This document shows positions 1-8,216 of a stretch of 64,000 nt of DNA, piece after piece; within the stretch, counting starts at the first letter, position 1, and each line of letters starts with the position of its first letter. A program made the position numbers and the translations under genes. The DNA comes from Flavobacteriaceae bacterium PS02337 (lineage in GTDB: Bacteria > Bacteroidota > Bacteroidia > Flavobacteriales > Flavobacteriaceae). The DNA lies in contig JASCOE010000003.1 of the NCBI GenBank assembly GCA_029959285.1, positions 453,481 to 517,480 on the forward strand, in the 5' to 3' direction. The notes under the pieces were generated by a model. The model searched no databases. It was not told the DNA's origin and worked only from the letters and a program-made list of their open reading frames with translations.

Positions 1-2717
1 GAGTTTGTTGAGAAATTAAAAGATGTAGTCCAGTTTAAGTTTTTATTATGAACGTTTGTTGAAGTAAGCGTAAATTCCCATCCTTTATTTTCAACCAATG
101 CGCCAATATTTGCAGTATAACCTGTAAAACCAGCCTGCGGACTAAGTGTTGCAGTTACCAATTGATTTCCAGAAGTGTTTCTGTAAAAAGCAGCAGTAAA
201 AGATAAACGGTCATTAAAAAATCCAAGATCTAAAGCAGCTTCAAACTTCTTTGTAGTTTCCCATCTGTAATTTGGGTTTGCAATTCTGGTTGCAGCCATA
301 GCAGCGTTTCCGATTCCATATGTATTAGAACTGTAAGTATCTGCATATCCATAATCGCCAGAAGGATCGTTACCAACTTCTCCATAACTTGTACGAAGTT
401 TACCAAAACTAAGCACTGAATTATCTTTTAAGAAATTTTCTGCTGTAAAAATCCAAGCAGCACCAAGAGAACCAAAATTTCCATATCTATTATTGGCACC
501 AAAACGCGAAGATCCGTCTCTTCTAAAATTGGCATTCACTATATATTTGTTTAAAATATTATAGTTTATCCTGCTAAATAGAGATGCATATTTGTATTCA
601 GATGAACTATTGAATGAAGTTACAGTTGTTGCAGAACCTGTAATACCAATTAAATTATCAGCACTATAACCTGATGTATTTACATACGAAGGCATTTCTG
701 ATTTTCTGCTTTGCCAAGAACCTCCAACCAATACAGAAAGATTACCTTTCCATAAAGAAGTCACATAGTTTAATTGCGGATCAATAGTGAAGTTATTGGT
801 ATTGTTGTTAGAAACCGTATAAGTTCTTGAAGCGTTAAGCGAAAGATTATTAGCAGTATAATACACATTATTCATTCCAGATGCAGGTAAAATCTGCTCC
901 GAAATCATTTCTGCTTTTCCATATCCTAAGTCCGTTTTGAAAGACAAACCTTTTGCAATTTCCAACTGAAAATTGAAACTTGTAATCAAATTATTTCCTT
1001 TGTCTTCAACTCTTCTGTCTAATGCAGCAATTGGGTTTACATCACTAAAATAAGTTGGTGACCAATAGTAAGAACCATCAGGATTGTAAATCGTATGATT
1101 TGGTGCCGTTACTACAGCATAATTGGTAATGTCATAAAAAGGAAGTTTATTTTTATCTGTAGAATATAAAACTGTAGCTCCAATTTTCAGTTTTTTATTT
1201 AATGTAGTATGAGTTACATTAAAGTTCGTTGAGAATTTATTATAACCAAAATCTCCAGGTAAAACTGTAGTTTCTTTGTGATAAGTACTACTCAAAAGGA
1301 AATTAGTATTCTCATTTCCACCTTTTAAACTTGCAGAATAATCATTAAAATTAGCAGAACCTCCAATTAATTTTTTCTGCCAGTTTGTATAAGCATTTTG
1401 GTCAAATGCTGTCAAAGCAATACCGTTACTAAATCCAGTAGGAGCAGTATTTGTAGTATTTAAAGCCGTACGCAGCATGTTTAGATATGTTGGTGTATCT
1501 AATGTTTTTATCATGTGTGCAACTTCCGAAACTCCCGAATTTGTATTTATAGTAAAGACAGTTTTTCCAGATACTCCTTTTTTAGTTGTAATAAGCACAA
1601 CACCATTTGCAGCTCTTGAACCGTAAATAGCAGTAGCATCTGCATCTTTAAGAATTTCAATACTTTCAATGTCATTTGGGTTAATGATATTTAATGGACT
1701 TGTTGCTTTCTGCGCACCTCTGATAACTCGATCTGTTTGGGCTTGTTCCTTAATGTCATTTGAGATATACGGAATACCATCAATTACATAAAGAGGTAAA
1801 TTATTTGACTGAATTGAGTTTGTACCACGAATGTTAATATTGATATTACTTCCTGCATACCCAGACGTTTGAGAAACAAAAACACCAGGAGTTCTTCCTT
1901 GTAATGTTTGCAAAATGTTAGTTACAGGTTGTTTTTCAATATCTTCAGCAGTAATTTTAACTACAGATCCTGTTGAAGTTCTTTTAGTAGTTGTACCATA
2001 ACCAATAACGACAACTTCATCTAATTTTGCCAAATCTGACTGCATTTTGATGGTAATTGAAGTTTGGTTTTCTACTGTAACTTCTTGTGTTTTATAGCCT
2101 AAATAAGAGATTCTTAAAACATGTTTTCCTTTCGGTAATTCAATAAAGAACTGTCCGTCAAAATCAGATATTCCTTGCTTATTTCCTCCTACAACAGCAA
2201 CAGAAACACCAGGAAGAGGCTGACCGTTTTCATCCAGCACTTTTCCATTAAGCATAAAATCGACTTCATCTGCATTTTCTTTTTTCTCTGTGCTGACAAC
2301 AGCTTTTACGGCTTCTTTTTTATAAATGACAACATTTTTATCTACTTGTTTGTAGACTAAACTAGTACCTTGAAATACAGTATTTAAAATATCACTTACA
2401 CTTCTGCGTCCTCGTTGTGTAGTTACTTTAGGAAAATCTTTTATGATTTGCGGCTGGTAAGCAAATAATAGTCCCGTTCTATTTTCTATGGTTTTAAATA
2501 AAGTTTTAATATCCTGATTGTGTAGTTCAATGTCAACAGATATTGATTCTAAATTTTGGCCACTCATCTCTGTAGCAAAGATCATATGAGTACCGCAGGT
2601 CAGTAAGAAAATGTGGAATAGACTGATTCGCATAATCATAATGGTTTTTTTTGACAAGTGAAAAAAAGACGAATTCTTTTCACTATCAAACATGGTTGTT
2701 TTACAGCGTAATTTCAT
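1..2717 (-). CDS. SusC/RagA-type TonB-dependent outer-membrane transporter with STN domain (3' end outside window)
   Basis: Outer-membrane transporter that imports glycan fragments using TonB energy. I translated the minus strand from the ATG at 2717-2715; the frame stays open to the window edge, giving about 905 residues of an expected 1,100 or so. In order: an unusually long N-terminus with a hydrophobic signal segment at about residues 28-48, a secretin/TonB short N-terminal (STN) domain at about 50-110, a carboxypeptidase-regulatory-like domain (GKVLDENGQPLPGVSV), the DEVVVIGYG TonB-box-like stretch, the plug with LYVIDGIPY and DADATAIYGSRAANGVVLITTKKG, then beta-barrel sequence. The STN domain is the known contact for FecR-type anti-sigma factors, and genes for a FecR and an ECF sigma lie directly upstream. 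A downstream Met (about residue 28) is an alternative start. The matching SusD gene should lie to the left of the window. Confidence 0.93.
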   Translation of the reverse strand, partial: MKLRCKTTMFDSEKNSSFFHLSKKTIMIMRISLFHIFLLTCGTHMIFATEMSGQNLESISVDIELHNQDIKTLFKTIENRTGLLFAYQPQIIKDFPKVTTQRGRRSVSDILNTVFQGTSLVYKQVDKNVVIYKKEAVKAVVSTEKKENADEVDFMLNGKVLDENGQPLPGVSVAVVGGNKQGISDFDGQFFIELPKGKHVLRISYLGYKTQEVTVENQTSITIKMQSDLAKLDEVVVIGYGTTTKRTSTGSVVKITAEDIEKQPVTNILQTLQGRTPGVFVSQTSGYAGSNININIRGTNSIQSNNLPLYVIDGIPYISNDIKEQAQTDRVIRGAQKATSPLNIINPNDIESIEILKDADATAIYGSRAANGVVLITTKKGVSGKTVFTINTNSGVSEVAHMIKTLDTPTYLNMLRTALNTTNTAPTGFSNGIALTAFDQNAYTNWQKKLIGGSANFNDYSASLKGGNENTNFLLSSTYHKETTVLPGDFGYNKFSTNFNVTHTTLNKKLKIGATVLYSTDKNKLPFYDITNYAVVTAPNHTIYNPDGSYYWSPTYFSDVNPIAALDRRVEDKGNNLITSFNFQLEIAKGLSFKTDLGYGKAEMISEQILPASGMNNVYYTANNLSLNASRTYTVSNNNTNNFTIDPQLNYVTSLWKGNLSVLVGGSWQSRKSEMPSYVNTSGYSADNLIGITGSATTVTSFNSSSEYKYASLFSRINYNILNKYIVNANFRRDGSSRFGANNRYGNFGSLGAAWIFTAENFLKDNSVLSFGKLRTSYGEVGNDPSGDYGYADTYSSNTYGIGNAAMAATRIANPNYRWETTKKFEAALDLGFFNDRLSFTAAFYRNTSGNQLVTATLSPQAGFTGYTANIGALVENKGWEFTLTSTNVHNKNLNWTTSFNFSTN

Positions 2718-2724
2718 AAATTTG
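2696..2724 (+). promoter_or_regulatory. Bacteroidota-type promoter, antisense to susC start
   Basis: TTG at 2696-2698, an 18-base spacer, then TAAATTTG at 2717-2724 matches the Bacteroidota housekeeping consensus TTG-N17-23-TAnnTTTG on the plus strand. It points away from the susC coding region into the fecR-susC gap. No plus-strand gene follows, only a hairpin and T tract at 2767-2798. This is a motif match only. Confidence 0.5.
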
Positions 2725-2730
2725 CTTGTT

Positions 2731-2798
2731 TTTTAATGGTTACTGGATTAATTGTTAAAAATCTTGGCCATCTGGTGTAGGAGCTGGATGGCTTTTTT
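2731..2798 (+). ncRNA. candidate short antisense RNA in the fecR-susC gap
   Basis: A plus-strand promoter match (2696-2724) is followed about 45 bases later by a hairpin with a T6 tail. A transcript of roughly 70 bases would start near 2731 and end near 2798. It would be complementary to the 5' untranslated region of the minus-strand susC gene that starts at 2717. Cis-antisense RNAs at exactly this place, between anti-sigma and susC genes, are known in Bacteroides glycan loci (the DonS type). The assignment is inferred from layout and signals; no sequence similarity to a known RNA was tested. Confidence 0.4.
2767..2798 (+). terminator. hairpin plus T6, plus strand
   Basis: GCCATC (2767-2772) pairs with GATGGC (2787-2792) across a 14-base loop and is followed by TTTTTT (2793-2798). 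In the minus direction the same hairpin is followed only by CAAGATTTTT, so it acts better as a plus-strand terminator. The stem is short. Confidence 0.45.
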
Positions 2799-2889
2799 AA
2801 TTTAGTTTTGGTTAATTGGTCTTTGTTTTTAAGGTTAATATTTAATTTTAAAAGCTTTCTAAGTAGGAGGTAAGTCAGCTTCTTTATTT

Positions 2890-3930
2890 TTATTCACAGC
2901 CTTTTCCGTCTAAAATGACTGTGCCAGCTTTATTATATCGGTATTCAGTTTCTAAAACACTGCTGATAACTTTCAAGACATGATCTAAATCTTCTTCATT
3001 CAAGAAACTCGCAGTTATTCGGCAATTTTTAATTTTTTCATTTGAGATTAAAATCTGCACTTTGTATTTTTGAGATATTAGAGAAACAGCTTCAGCCATA
3101 TTAATATCATCTAGAATCAGGTAATTGCTTTTCCATTCGGTTACAACAGCCGCACTTACAGTATTCTGTTCAAAATTCATTGTGCTTTTATTGACTTTAA
3201 TCTGTTGATTTGGAGTAATTACACCATATACTTTTTCGATATCTCCAACCTGAACTTTTCCTCTTGCAACTGTAACTTCCACATTATCTGAAGAATTTTG
3301 TGCATTAATATTAAAAGCGGTTCCTAAAACTCTAGTCTGAATTTTACCTGTATGTACGATAAAAGGTTTTTTAGGATTGTGTTTAATATCAAAAAAAGCT
3401 TCTCCGGTAAGTGTTACTTCACGGGTTTTAGAATCAAAAGAATTCTGATCGTATTTTAAAGTACTGTTATCATTTAAGAGAACTGTACTTCCGTCAGGTA
3501 AATGAACCAATTGTTTACCACTAAAGTCAATTAAAGTATTTTGTGCAATAACTTCTGGTGACTCAGGCGTAACTGGAAGAACTGTCTTTTGCTTAAAAAA
3601 CAACGAATTTCCCAAAGCAATCAACAAAGCAATGCTGGCTGCAGCAAAAAGCGATTGTAAAATTATTTTTCTTCTTCGCTTCGGGTTTAAATCAACCACT
3701 TTAGGTTCATTTTGTGGCTTAGATAAAATGTAATTCAGAATATCATCACTCTGTTTTTTATCCATAACTTCGGTAACTTCTTCTTTTTCCAGCAGATTCT
3801 GAATTTTTTCTTTTAGAAAATCATCATAAGTCCCCTGCTGAATTATTTCCATCATTTGCTGCTGTTCTGCATCGGATAATTTGTTCTGCAGATAGCTTTC
3901 AAATAATTCTTCGAATTTTTTTTGCGACAT
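2890..3930 (-). CDS. FecR-family anti-sigma factor
   Basis: Inner-membrane anti-sigma regulator of 346 residues. It carries an envelope signal from the STN domain of the neighbouring SusC to the cytoplasmic ECF sigma factor. The N-terminal 80 or so residues are cytoplasmic and rich in Gln, Glu and Lys. A single membrane helix lies at about 90-110 after a basic RRRKI stretch. The periplasmic FecR domain at about 130-230 contains LPDGSTVLLNDNSTLKY, GEAFFDI and RVLGTAFNI. The C-terminal segment (about 265-340, NYLILDDINMAEAV to SVLETEYRY) looks like the DUF4974 domain typical of Bacteroidota FecR proteins. It lies between the sigma gene and susC, all on the minus strand. A long T tract sits in its upstream gap. 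Confidence 0.95.
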   Translation of the reverse strand: MSQKKFEELFESYLQNKLSDAEQQQMMEIIQQGTYDDFLKEKIQNLLEKEEVTEVMDKKQSDDILNYILSKPQNEPKVVDLNPKRRRKIILQSLFAAASIALLIALGNSLFFKQKTVLPVTPESPEVIAQNTLIDFSGKQLVHLPDGSTVLLNDNSTLKYDQNSFDSKTREVTLTGEAFFDIKHNPKKPFIVHTGKIQTRVLGTAFNINAQNSSDNVEVTVARGKVQVGDIEKVYGVITPNQQIKVNKSTMNFEQNTVSAAVVTEWKSNYLILDDINMAEAVSLISQKYKVQILISNEKIKNCRITASFLNEEDLDHVLKVISSVLETEYRYNKAGTVILDGKGCE

Positions 3931-3978
3931 TTTTTCGTAGATTAAATTAGTTCTTGTTAGTTAATGATAGATTTTGGA

Positions 3979-4014
3979 TTTTTTTTTTCTTTTTTTTTTT
4001 TTTTTTTTTTTTTT
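3979..4014. repeat. long homopolymer T tract
   Basis: Ten T, one C, then 25 consecutive T on the plus strand (3979-3988 and 3990-4014). It lies in the gap between the ECF sigma gene and fecR, about 50 bases upstream of the fecR start. Runs of this length are prone to slippage and also to sequencing error. Confidence 0.95.
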
Positions 4015-4169
4015 CAGCCCTTCTTATTTTAGGGTTAAGACACGTTTAAAATGTCCCTTTTATATAAAGACCATTGAAAAAAGGGGAGGGAGTAGTCGAA
4101 AGTGAAAAAAATGTAAAAAAAATGTAAATAAAAGTAAAATGAGTCTTTTTTGAAGGAAAAAACTTTAGA

Positions 4170-4775
4170 CTAAATATTGAAAAAAAGAAGAAGCGACATG
4201 AACATATTCATGTACGGAGAAATTTTAAGACGTATAAATTTTAAAGCCTGTGCCATATGTTTTTTTACAGTCTCTGTAGAAATTCCTAAATCTTCTCCAA
4301 TTTTTTGATGGCTTAAACCATCTCTCTTAGCCATTTGATACACTTTTTGCTGTTGTGGAGGAAGTTGTTCCACTATCTGATTTAAAATAGTGTTGTACTG
4401 CTCATCTTTTATATTCATATCAGTATCTATAACCGCAGTTTCTTTCTGATCGAACTCAGATATCAGATTGGTTTCTCTCGCAATTTTCTTAATTGAATTG
4501 AATAAATGATTTCGGGAAATTATAAAGATATAATTCTCAAAACTAGATATTTCGGCTAGATTTTCACGATTCTGCCAGATTTTCAAAAAGATATCCTGAA
4601 CAGCTTCTTCAGCTAAAATTTTTGATTTAGTAATTTTTAATGCTGTACCGTAAACAATATTTTTGTAATTGTTATACATGTTTGTAAATGCAAGCTCACT
4701 TCCTTGAGACAATTCAAGAAGAAGTTTTTTTTCATCGATATGTGAATTTTGAGCCATTTTTTTACTAACTATCAA
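4170..4775 (-). CDS. RNA polymerase ECF-type sigma-70 factor (FecI-like)
   Basis: Alternative sigma factor of 201 residues, expected to direct RNA polymerase to the downstream susC operon when released by the FecR-type partner. Region 2 is at about 25-95: YNNYKNIVYGTALKI, then ILAEEAVQDIFLKIWQNRE. Region 4 is at about 135-190: QLPPQQQKVYQMAKRDGLSH, then IGEDLGISTETVKKHM forming the helix-turn-helix. A start at the second Met (4757) is equally possible and would give 195 residues. It heads the ECF-FecR-SusC set and is divergent from the M28 peptidase gene. No clear housekeeping promoter was found for it. Confidence 0.95.
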   Translation of the reverse strand: MIVSKKMAQNSHIDEKKLLLELSQGSELAFTNMYNNYKNIVYGTALKITKSKILAEEAVQDIFLKIWQNRENLAEISSFENYIFIISRNHLFNSIKKIARETNLISEFDQKETAVIDTDMNIKDEQYNTILNQIVEQLPPQQQKVYQMAKRDGLSHQKIGEDLGISTETVKKHMAQALKFIRLKISPYMNMFMSLLLFFNI

Positions 4776-5097
4776 TTCAGCAATATTATTTATTTTTTTT
4801 TAATTGAAGATTATTAACCTATAATTAGCGTCGAAAAATGTTAATTTAATAAAATATCATTAAAATAATAAATTATTGTAAAAATTAGCAACCGACTTTT
4901 ACATAACATTCAATAATATTTTTTCGGTCAGTTAAAATATTGTAGGTTAAGTCCTGTTTTAATTATGGATTAAACAGAAAATAAATTAAATTTCACTTTT
5001 TTTTGAAGTATGTTTATAAAAAATATAGATTTGTCTTTTTTTCAGACTCTTCTTTTTTTATCAGAAAATATTCAATTTTTAATTCGATTTTTAAATT
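4776..5097. other. divergent AT-rich intergenic region
   Basis: A 322-base gap between the divergent sigma and peptidase genes. It is very AT-rich. The only clear signal is the plus-strand promoter match at 5003-5033. No coding or structured RNA signal was seen. Confidence 0.6.
5003..5033 (+). promoter_or_regulatory. Bacteroidota-type promoter for the M28 peptidase
   Basis: TTG at 5003-5005, a 20-base spacer, and TAGATTTG at 5026-5033 fit the TTG-N17-23-TAnnTTTG consensus. The start codon of the peptidase follows 64 bases later. Confidence 0.65.
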
Positions 5098-6567
5098 ATG
5101 AAAAAGAAGTTATTTCTATTAATTACTTTCAACTGTACTTTGATTTTTTCACAGTCAGTTAAAAAACCTTTAGTCTCTGCAATTACTGTAAAAGATTTAA
5201 AAACAGATATGTACCAAATGGCTGGCGATCATTTTAATGGACGTGAAGCAGGTACACTTGATGAATTAAAAGTATCTATGTGGCTAGCAGAGAAAGCAAA
5301 AGAAGCCGGAATGTCGCCTGCTGGAGACGATGGTACTTTTTTTCAGTTTTTTGATTTATACAGACATCAGGTTACTAATTATTCCAAATTTAGAATCGGA
5401 CAAAAAGAGTTTAAATTATGGAGTGAAGTTCTAATTGCCGAAACAACTACAAACAAAGTAGATGCGCCATTACTTTTTTTAGGAAATGCTTCTGCAGATG
5501 ACATCAGAAAAACAGATGTAAAAGGAAAAGCAGTTGTGATACTGGCATCTAAGGATGGAATTTCTGATAATATTTCACTTTTTGAAAGACGTTATCCAGG
5601 ATTTGTAAAACAGAAATATTACGAAGATTTAGCTTATAGAGGCGCCGCGGCTCTTATTATTGTTGCTGATGAATTGGGCGAAAAAAGCTGGTCTGAAGTA
5701 GAACCACAACTAAAACGAGGCGTTTATGGTATCGAAGGATATAGAGATAAATTGCCTGTTCCGCCTAGAATGCCTGCTTTTTGGGTTCACAACGATCAGT
5801 TAGAATTTTTGAAGAACACAAAAGAGCATTTAGTTGCCGAAGTAATTTCTGAAACCTACAAATATCCTTCTGTAAATGTGGTTGGAAAAATAGAAGGCAC
5901 AGACGCTAAATTGAAGAATGAATACGTCCTTTTTAGCGGACATCAGGATCACGACGGAGTAAGACAAAAATACGGACAAGATTCTATTTACAACGGAGCC
6001 GATGATAACGCAAGTACTTGTGTAGCGATGCTCGCTATTGCCAGAGCATACAAAAAACAGCCAGCCAAAAGAACAGCTTTGTTTGTATTTCATGGTTCAG
6101 AAGAACGCGGATTGTTAGGTTCGAGTTGGTACGCATCAAATCCTACAGTGCCAGAAAAAGATATAATTGCGGTTTTAAACGGCGACATGATAGGAAGAAA
6201 TGATATTAATCAGGCAGCACTTTTAGGTTCAAGCGATCCGCATCAAAATTCTCCAGATTTGGTTGCCGTGGCTAAAAAAGCAAATGACGAAGGTCCAAAA
6301 TTTGAACTCGATAAGCTTTGGGACAGACCAGAACATCCTGAATTCTTTTATTTCAGATCAGATCATTTGCCTTATGCAAGAAAAAATATTCCAGCTGTTT
6401 TCTTTACAAGCGTATTGCACAGTCAATATCATACTCCAATGGATGAATCTGAAAATATTGATTTCGCTAAACTTCATAAAATGACAGACTGGATGTACAG
6501 AACAGGTTGGATTTTATCTAATCAGACAGATCGTCCAAAAGTTGTTCCGCAAAAAAGAGAGCGATAG
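5098..6567 (+). CDS. secreted M28-family zinc aminopeptidase with PA domain
   Basis: Exported metallo-aminopeptidase of 489 residues. A signal peptide at 1-19 ends in FSQ. An inserted PA-type domain at about 120-240 contains VKGKAVVIL and YRGAAALIIVADE. The catalytic M28 domain runs from about 250 to the end. Visible zinc-site and catalytic residues are His282 and Asp284 (SGHQDHDG), Asp302/303 (NGADDNAS), Glu335/336 (HGSEERGLLGS), Asp363 (NGDMIGRN) and His445 (QYHTPMDE), so the set looks complete. The gene stands alone between its own promoter and a bidirectional terminator. The likely role is release of N-terminal amino acids from peptides in the periplasm or outside the cell. Confidence 0.93.
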   Translation: MKKKLFLLITFNCTLIFSQSVKKPLVSAITVKDLKTDMYQMAGDHFNGREAGTLDELKVSMWLAEKAKEAGMSPAGDDGTFFQFFDLYRHQVTNYSKFRIGQKEFKLWSEVLIAETTTNKVDAPLLFLGNASADDIRKTDVKGKAVVILASKDGISDNISLFERRYPGFVKQKYYEDLAYRGAAALIIVADELGEKSWSEVEPQLKRGVYGIEGYRDKLPVPPRMPAFWVHNDQLEFLKNTKEHLVAEVISETYKYPSVNVVGKIEGTDAKLKNEYVLFSGHQDHDGVRQKYGQDSIYNGADDNASTCVAMLAIARAYKKQPAKRTALFVFHGSEERGLLGSSWYASNPTVPEKDIIAVLNGDMIGRNDINQAALLGSSDPHQNSPDLVAVAKKANDEGPKFELDKLWDRPEHPEFFYFRSDHLPYARKNIPAVFFTSVLHSQYHTPMDESENIDFAKLHKMTDWMYRTGWILSNQTDRPKVVPQKRER

Positions 6568-6630
6568 TTGTTTAAATTTTAAAAGTTAATCTCTACATCC
6601 GAAAAGAAATATTATTTTCTTTATACTCAT

Positions 6631-6671
6631 AAAAAAATGCGCAAATGTCTCTGACTTTGCGCATTTTTTTT
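6631..6671. terminator. bidirectional rho-independent terminator
   Basis: AAAAAAATGCGCAAA (6631-6645) and TTTGCGCATTTTTTTT (6656-6671) form a stem with a 10-base loop. A/T runs flank both sides, so it can serve both the M28 gene (plus) and the convergent methyltransferase gene (minus). Confidence 0.9.
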
Positions 6672-6706
6672 AATTCGAAATATAAAAACTTTAAAATAAA
6701 TATATT

Positions 6707-7165
6707 TTAAGAACGTGGCTTAGGCAAATTTCTATCGTACATAACTATAGTTCCCGCGACAGCTACATTTAAACTTTTTACTGATTTAAATTTCACTAAA
6801 TGATGGCATTTTGCCATTACTCTTTTCGGTAAGCCATGATCTTCTGCGCCTAATATATATACGCAGCGCCTCGGATGTTCGAAGGTTTCTAAATCAGAAG
6901 CATTTTCAGATAATTCAACACCAACTAATCGTGCGCCTTTTGGTAAATTTTCAAAAAAATCTTCAAAATTTTCATAATGAAAATATGGAATTGCTTTTAC
7001 TGCATCGTGAGTATCGCATGCTTGTTTGGCATATCGATTGCCAATGGTAAATATAAAAGTTGCTCCTAAATTTTGTGCAGATCGCCATAGAACGCCTAAG
7101 TTTTCTGGCGTTTTACCATTTTGTATTCCTATTCCGAAATATTCATTTATAAAATTATCATTCAT
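6707..7165 (-). CDS. SpoU/TrmH-family RNA methyltransferase
   Basis: S-adenosylmethionine-dependent 2'-O-ribose methyltransferase of the SPOUT class, 152 residues from the ATG at 7165. An upstream ATG at 7201 would add 12 residues without family similarity. Motif 1 is at about 15-35 (NGKTPENLGVLWRSAQNLGA), motif 2 is VYILGAEDHGLPKRV, and motif 3 is SLNVAVAGTIVMYDR near the C-terminus. These are the knotted cofactor-binding motifs. There is no N-terminal substrate-binding extension, so it is the minimal tRNA-methylase-like form. The exact RNA target cannot be told from sequence. Confidence 0.88.
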   Translation of the reverse strand: MNDNFINEYFGIGIQNGKTPENLGVLWRSAQNLGATFIFTIGNRYAKQACDTHDAVKAIPYFHYENFEDFFENLPKGARLVGVELSENASDLETFEHPRRCVYILGAEDHGLPKRVMAKCHHLVKFKSVKSLNVAVAGTIVMYDRNLPKPRS

Positions 7166-7470
7166 AAGCGCAAAAGTACAAACTGTAAATACATAAATCA
7201 ATTTTTATTGAAATGAAAAAAGAATAGAGGATGAATAATCTTAAAATGTTTAATTTCAAATTGTTGAGTTTGTATTGGGTCTGGAAAAAAGAAACTTAAC
7301 TTTATGCTTTTTTAGTATTTTGAAAGTGTTTTCTTAGAAAAAATGTTTACCTTTATAAGTAGAATATTCCACAATCCCTCTTTTGGTTAGTTTTTAAAGA
7401 CTTAAGTTTTTTAGTAACCGCTGCAGTTTTTAGATTTTATTTTTCTTTCTGCATTATAAAATTAAGAGCC

Positions 7471-7917
7471 ATGTCACCACACCAAAATTTAGAGAAAATT
7501 ATTTATTTAGCAGACGACGATGAAGACGATAGAATATTATTTCTCGACGCGGTTGAGGAACTAAATCTACCTCTTAATGTGGTGCAAACAACTGACGGAA
7601 ATGAACTGCTAGAAGCACTCAATAAAGCAGATCATCTTCCTGATATTATTTTCTTGGATATTAATATGCCTTGTAAAAATGGTTTTGAATGTCTTAAAGA
7701 GATTCGAAGTACTTATGGAAATTTAAAAAAAGTAAAAATTATTATGCTTTCTACCAGTAGCAGTTTAATACATATAAAAATCTCTTATAAACTCGGTGCA
7801 GATTTTTATGCAATCAAACCAGGAAGTTATCAAGGACTTAAAGAACTTCTTGGAAAAGTTTTTACTGATTTTAAAAGTCTTAAAAAAGAAGTAAATAAAT
7901 ATATGTTAGCCTATTAA
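7471..7917 (+). CDS. single-domain response regulator (CheY/Rcp-like)
   Basis: Stand-alone receiver domain of 148 residues with no output domain. The acidic pocket is ADDDEDD at about 14-20, the phospho-acceptor is Asp63 in FLDINMPCKNGFE, the conserved Ser/Thr lies in IIMLSTSSS, and the Lys lies in YAIKPG. The DEDD pocket and short C-terminus resemble the Rcp1-like receivers that work with phytochrome-type or other histidine kinases. No kinase is adjacent; the nearest is the TPR kinase at 13823. It probably passes phosphate to or from an unlinked partner. Confidence 0.92.
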   Translation: MSPHQNLEKIIYLADDDEDDRILFLDAVEELNLPLNVVQTTDGNELLEALNKADHLPDIIFLDINMPCKNGFECLKEIRSTYGNLKKVKIIMLSTSSSLIHIKISYKLGADFYAIKPGSYQGLKELLGKVFTDFKSLKKEVNKYMLAY

Positions 7918-8022
7918 TAAGATCGCTTAAAAAAGCAATGAATTTTTAAAGGAATTATACCTTGAAAATCTGTAATCTTAGAATAATATTATGTAAGACT
8001 TTTGTTTGAGCTTTTAATACTT

Positions 8023-8051
8023 TTGCTTAGATAATGGTATAATAAACTTTG
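8023..8051 (+). promoter_or_regulatory. probable promoter of the structured RNA
   Basis: TTG at 8023-8025, an 18-base spacer and AAACTTTG at 8044-8051. This is one mismatch from the TAnnTTTG consensus. It places a start near 8058, just upstream of the GC-rich stem. Confidence 0.45.
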
Positions 8052-8057
8052 TACTCA

Positions 8058-8186
8058 GACAGAAAAGAACAGGGGACCGGCGGAGTTCGTCTGGAGGATC
8101 TGGACAAAGATTTAGTTAGTTACCGCATACCTCAGGCACCCGCCGGCTGCCGAAAAGCTCCTTAAGTTTTTAAGGAGCTTTTTTTC
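8058..8186 (+). ncRNA. structured non-coding RNA of unknown class (6S-like or Flavo-1-like candidate)
   Basis: A GC-rich island in AT-rich DNA with no reading frame. CCGGCGG (8077-8083) pairs perfectly with CCGCCGG (8140-8146). Inside this, GTCTGGAGG (8089-8097) pairs with CCTCAGGC (8130-8137) with one bulge. Together they form a long interrupted hairpin. A rho-independent terminator follows at 8153-8185, and a near-consensus promoter precedes at 8023-8051, giving a transcript of about 130 bases. The interrupted rod shape recalls 6S RNA, and uncharacterised structured RNA families are known in Flavobacteria. I cannot assign a class without a covariance search. The signal-recognition-particle RNA tetraloop motif is absent. 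Confidence 0.6.
8153..8185 (+). terminator. rho-independent terminator of the structured RNA
   Basis: AAAAGCTCCTTAA (8153-8165) pairs with TTAAGGAGCTTTT (8170-8182) and is followed by more T to 8185. It can also serve, less well, the convergent SDR gene ending at 8217. Confidence 0.9.
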
Positions 8187-8216
8187 ATTAAAAGTGTTAA
8201 TATTTAATATTTATTT

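Noticed and set aside
8058-8186. Signal-recognition-particle RNA, tmRNA or RNase P RNA
   Set aside because: The conserved SRP tetraloop region, the tmRNA ends and the RNase P core words are not present and the length does not fit the last two.
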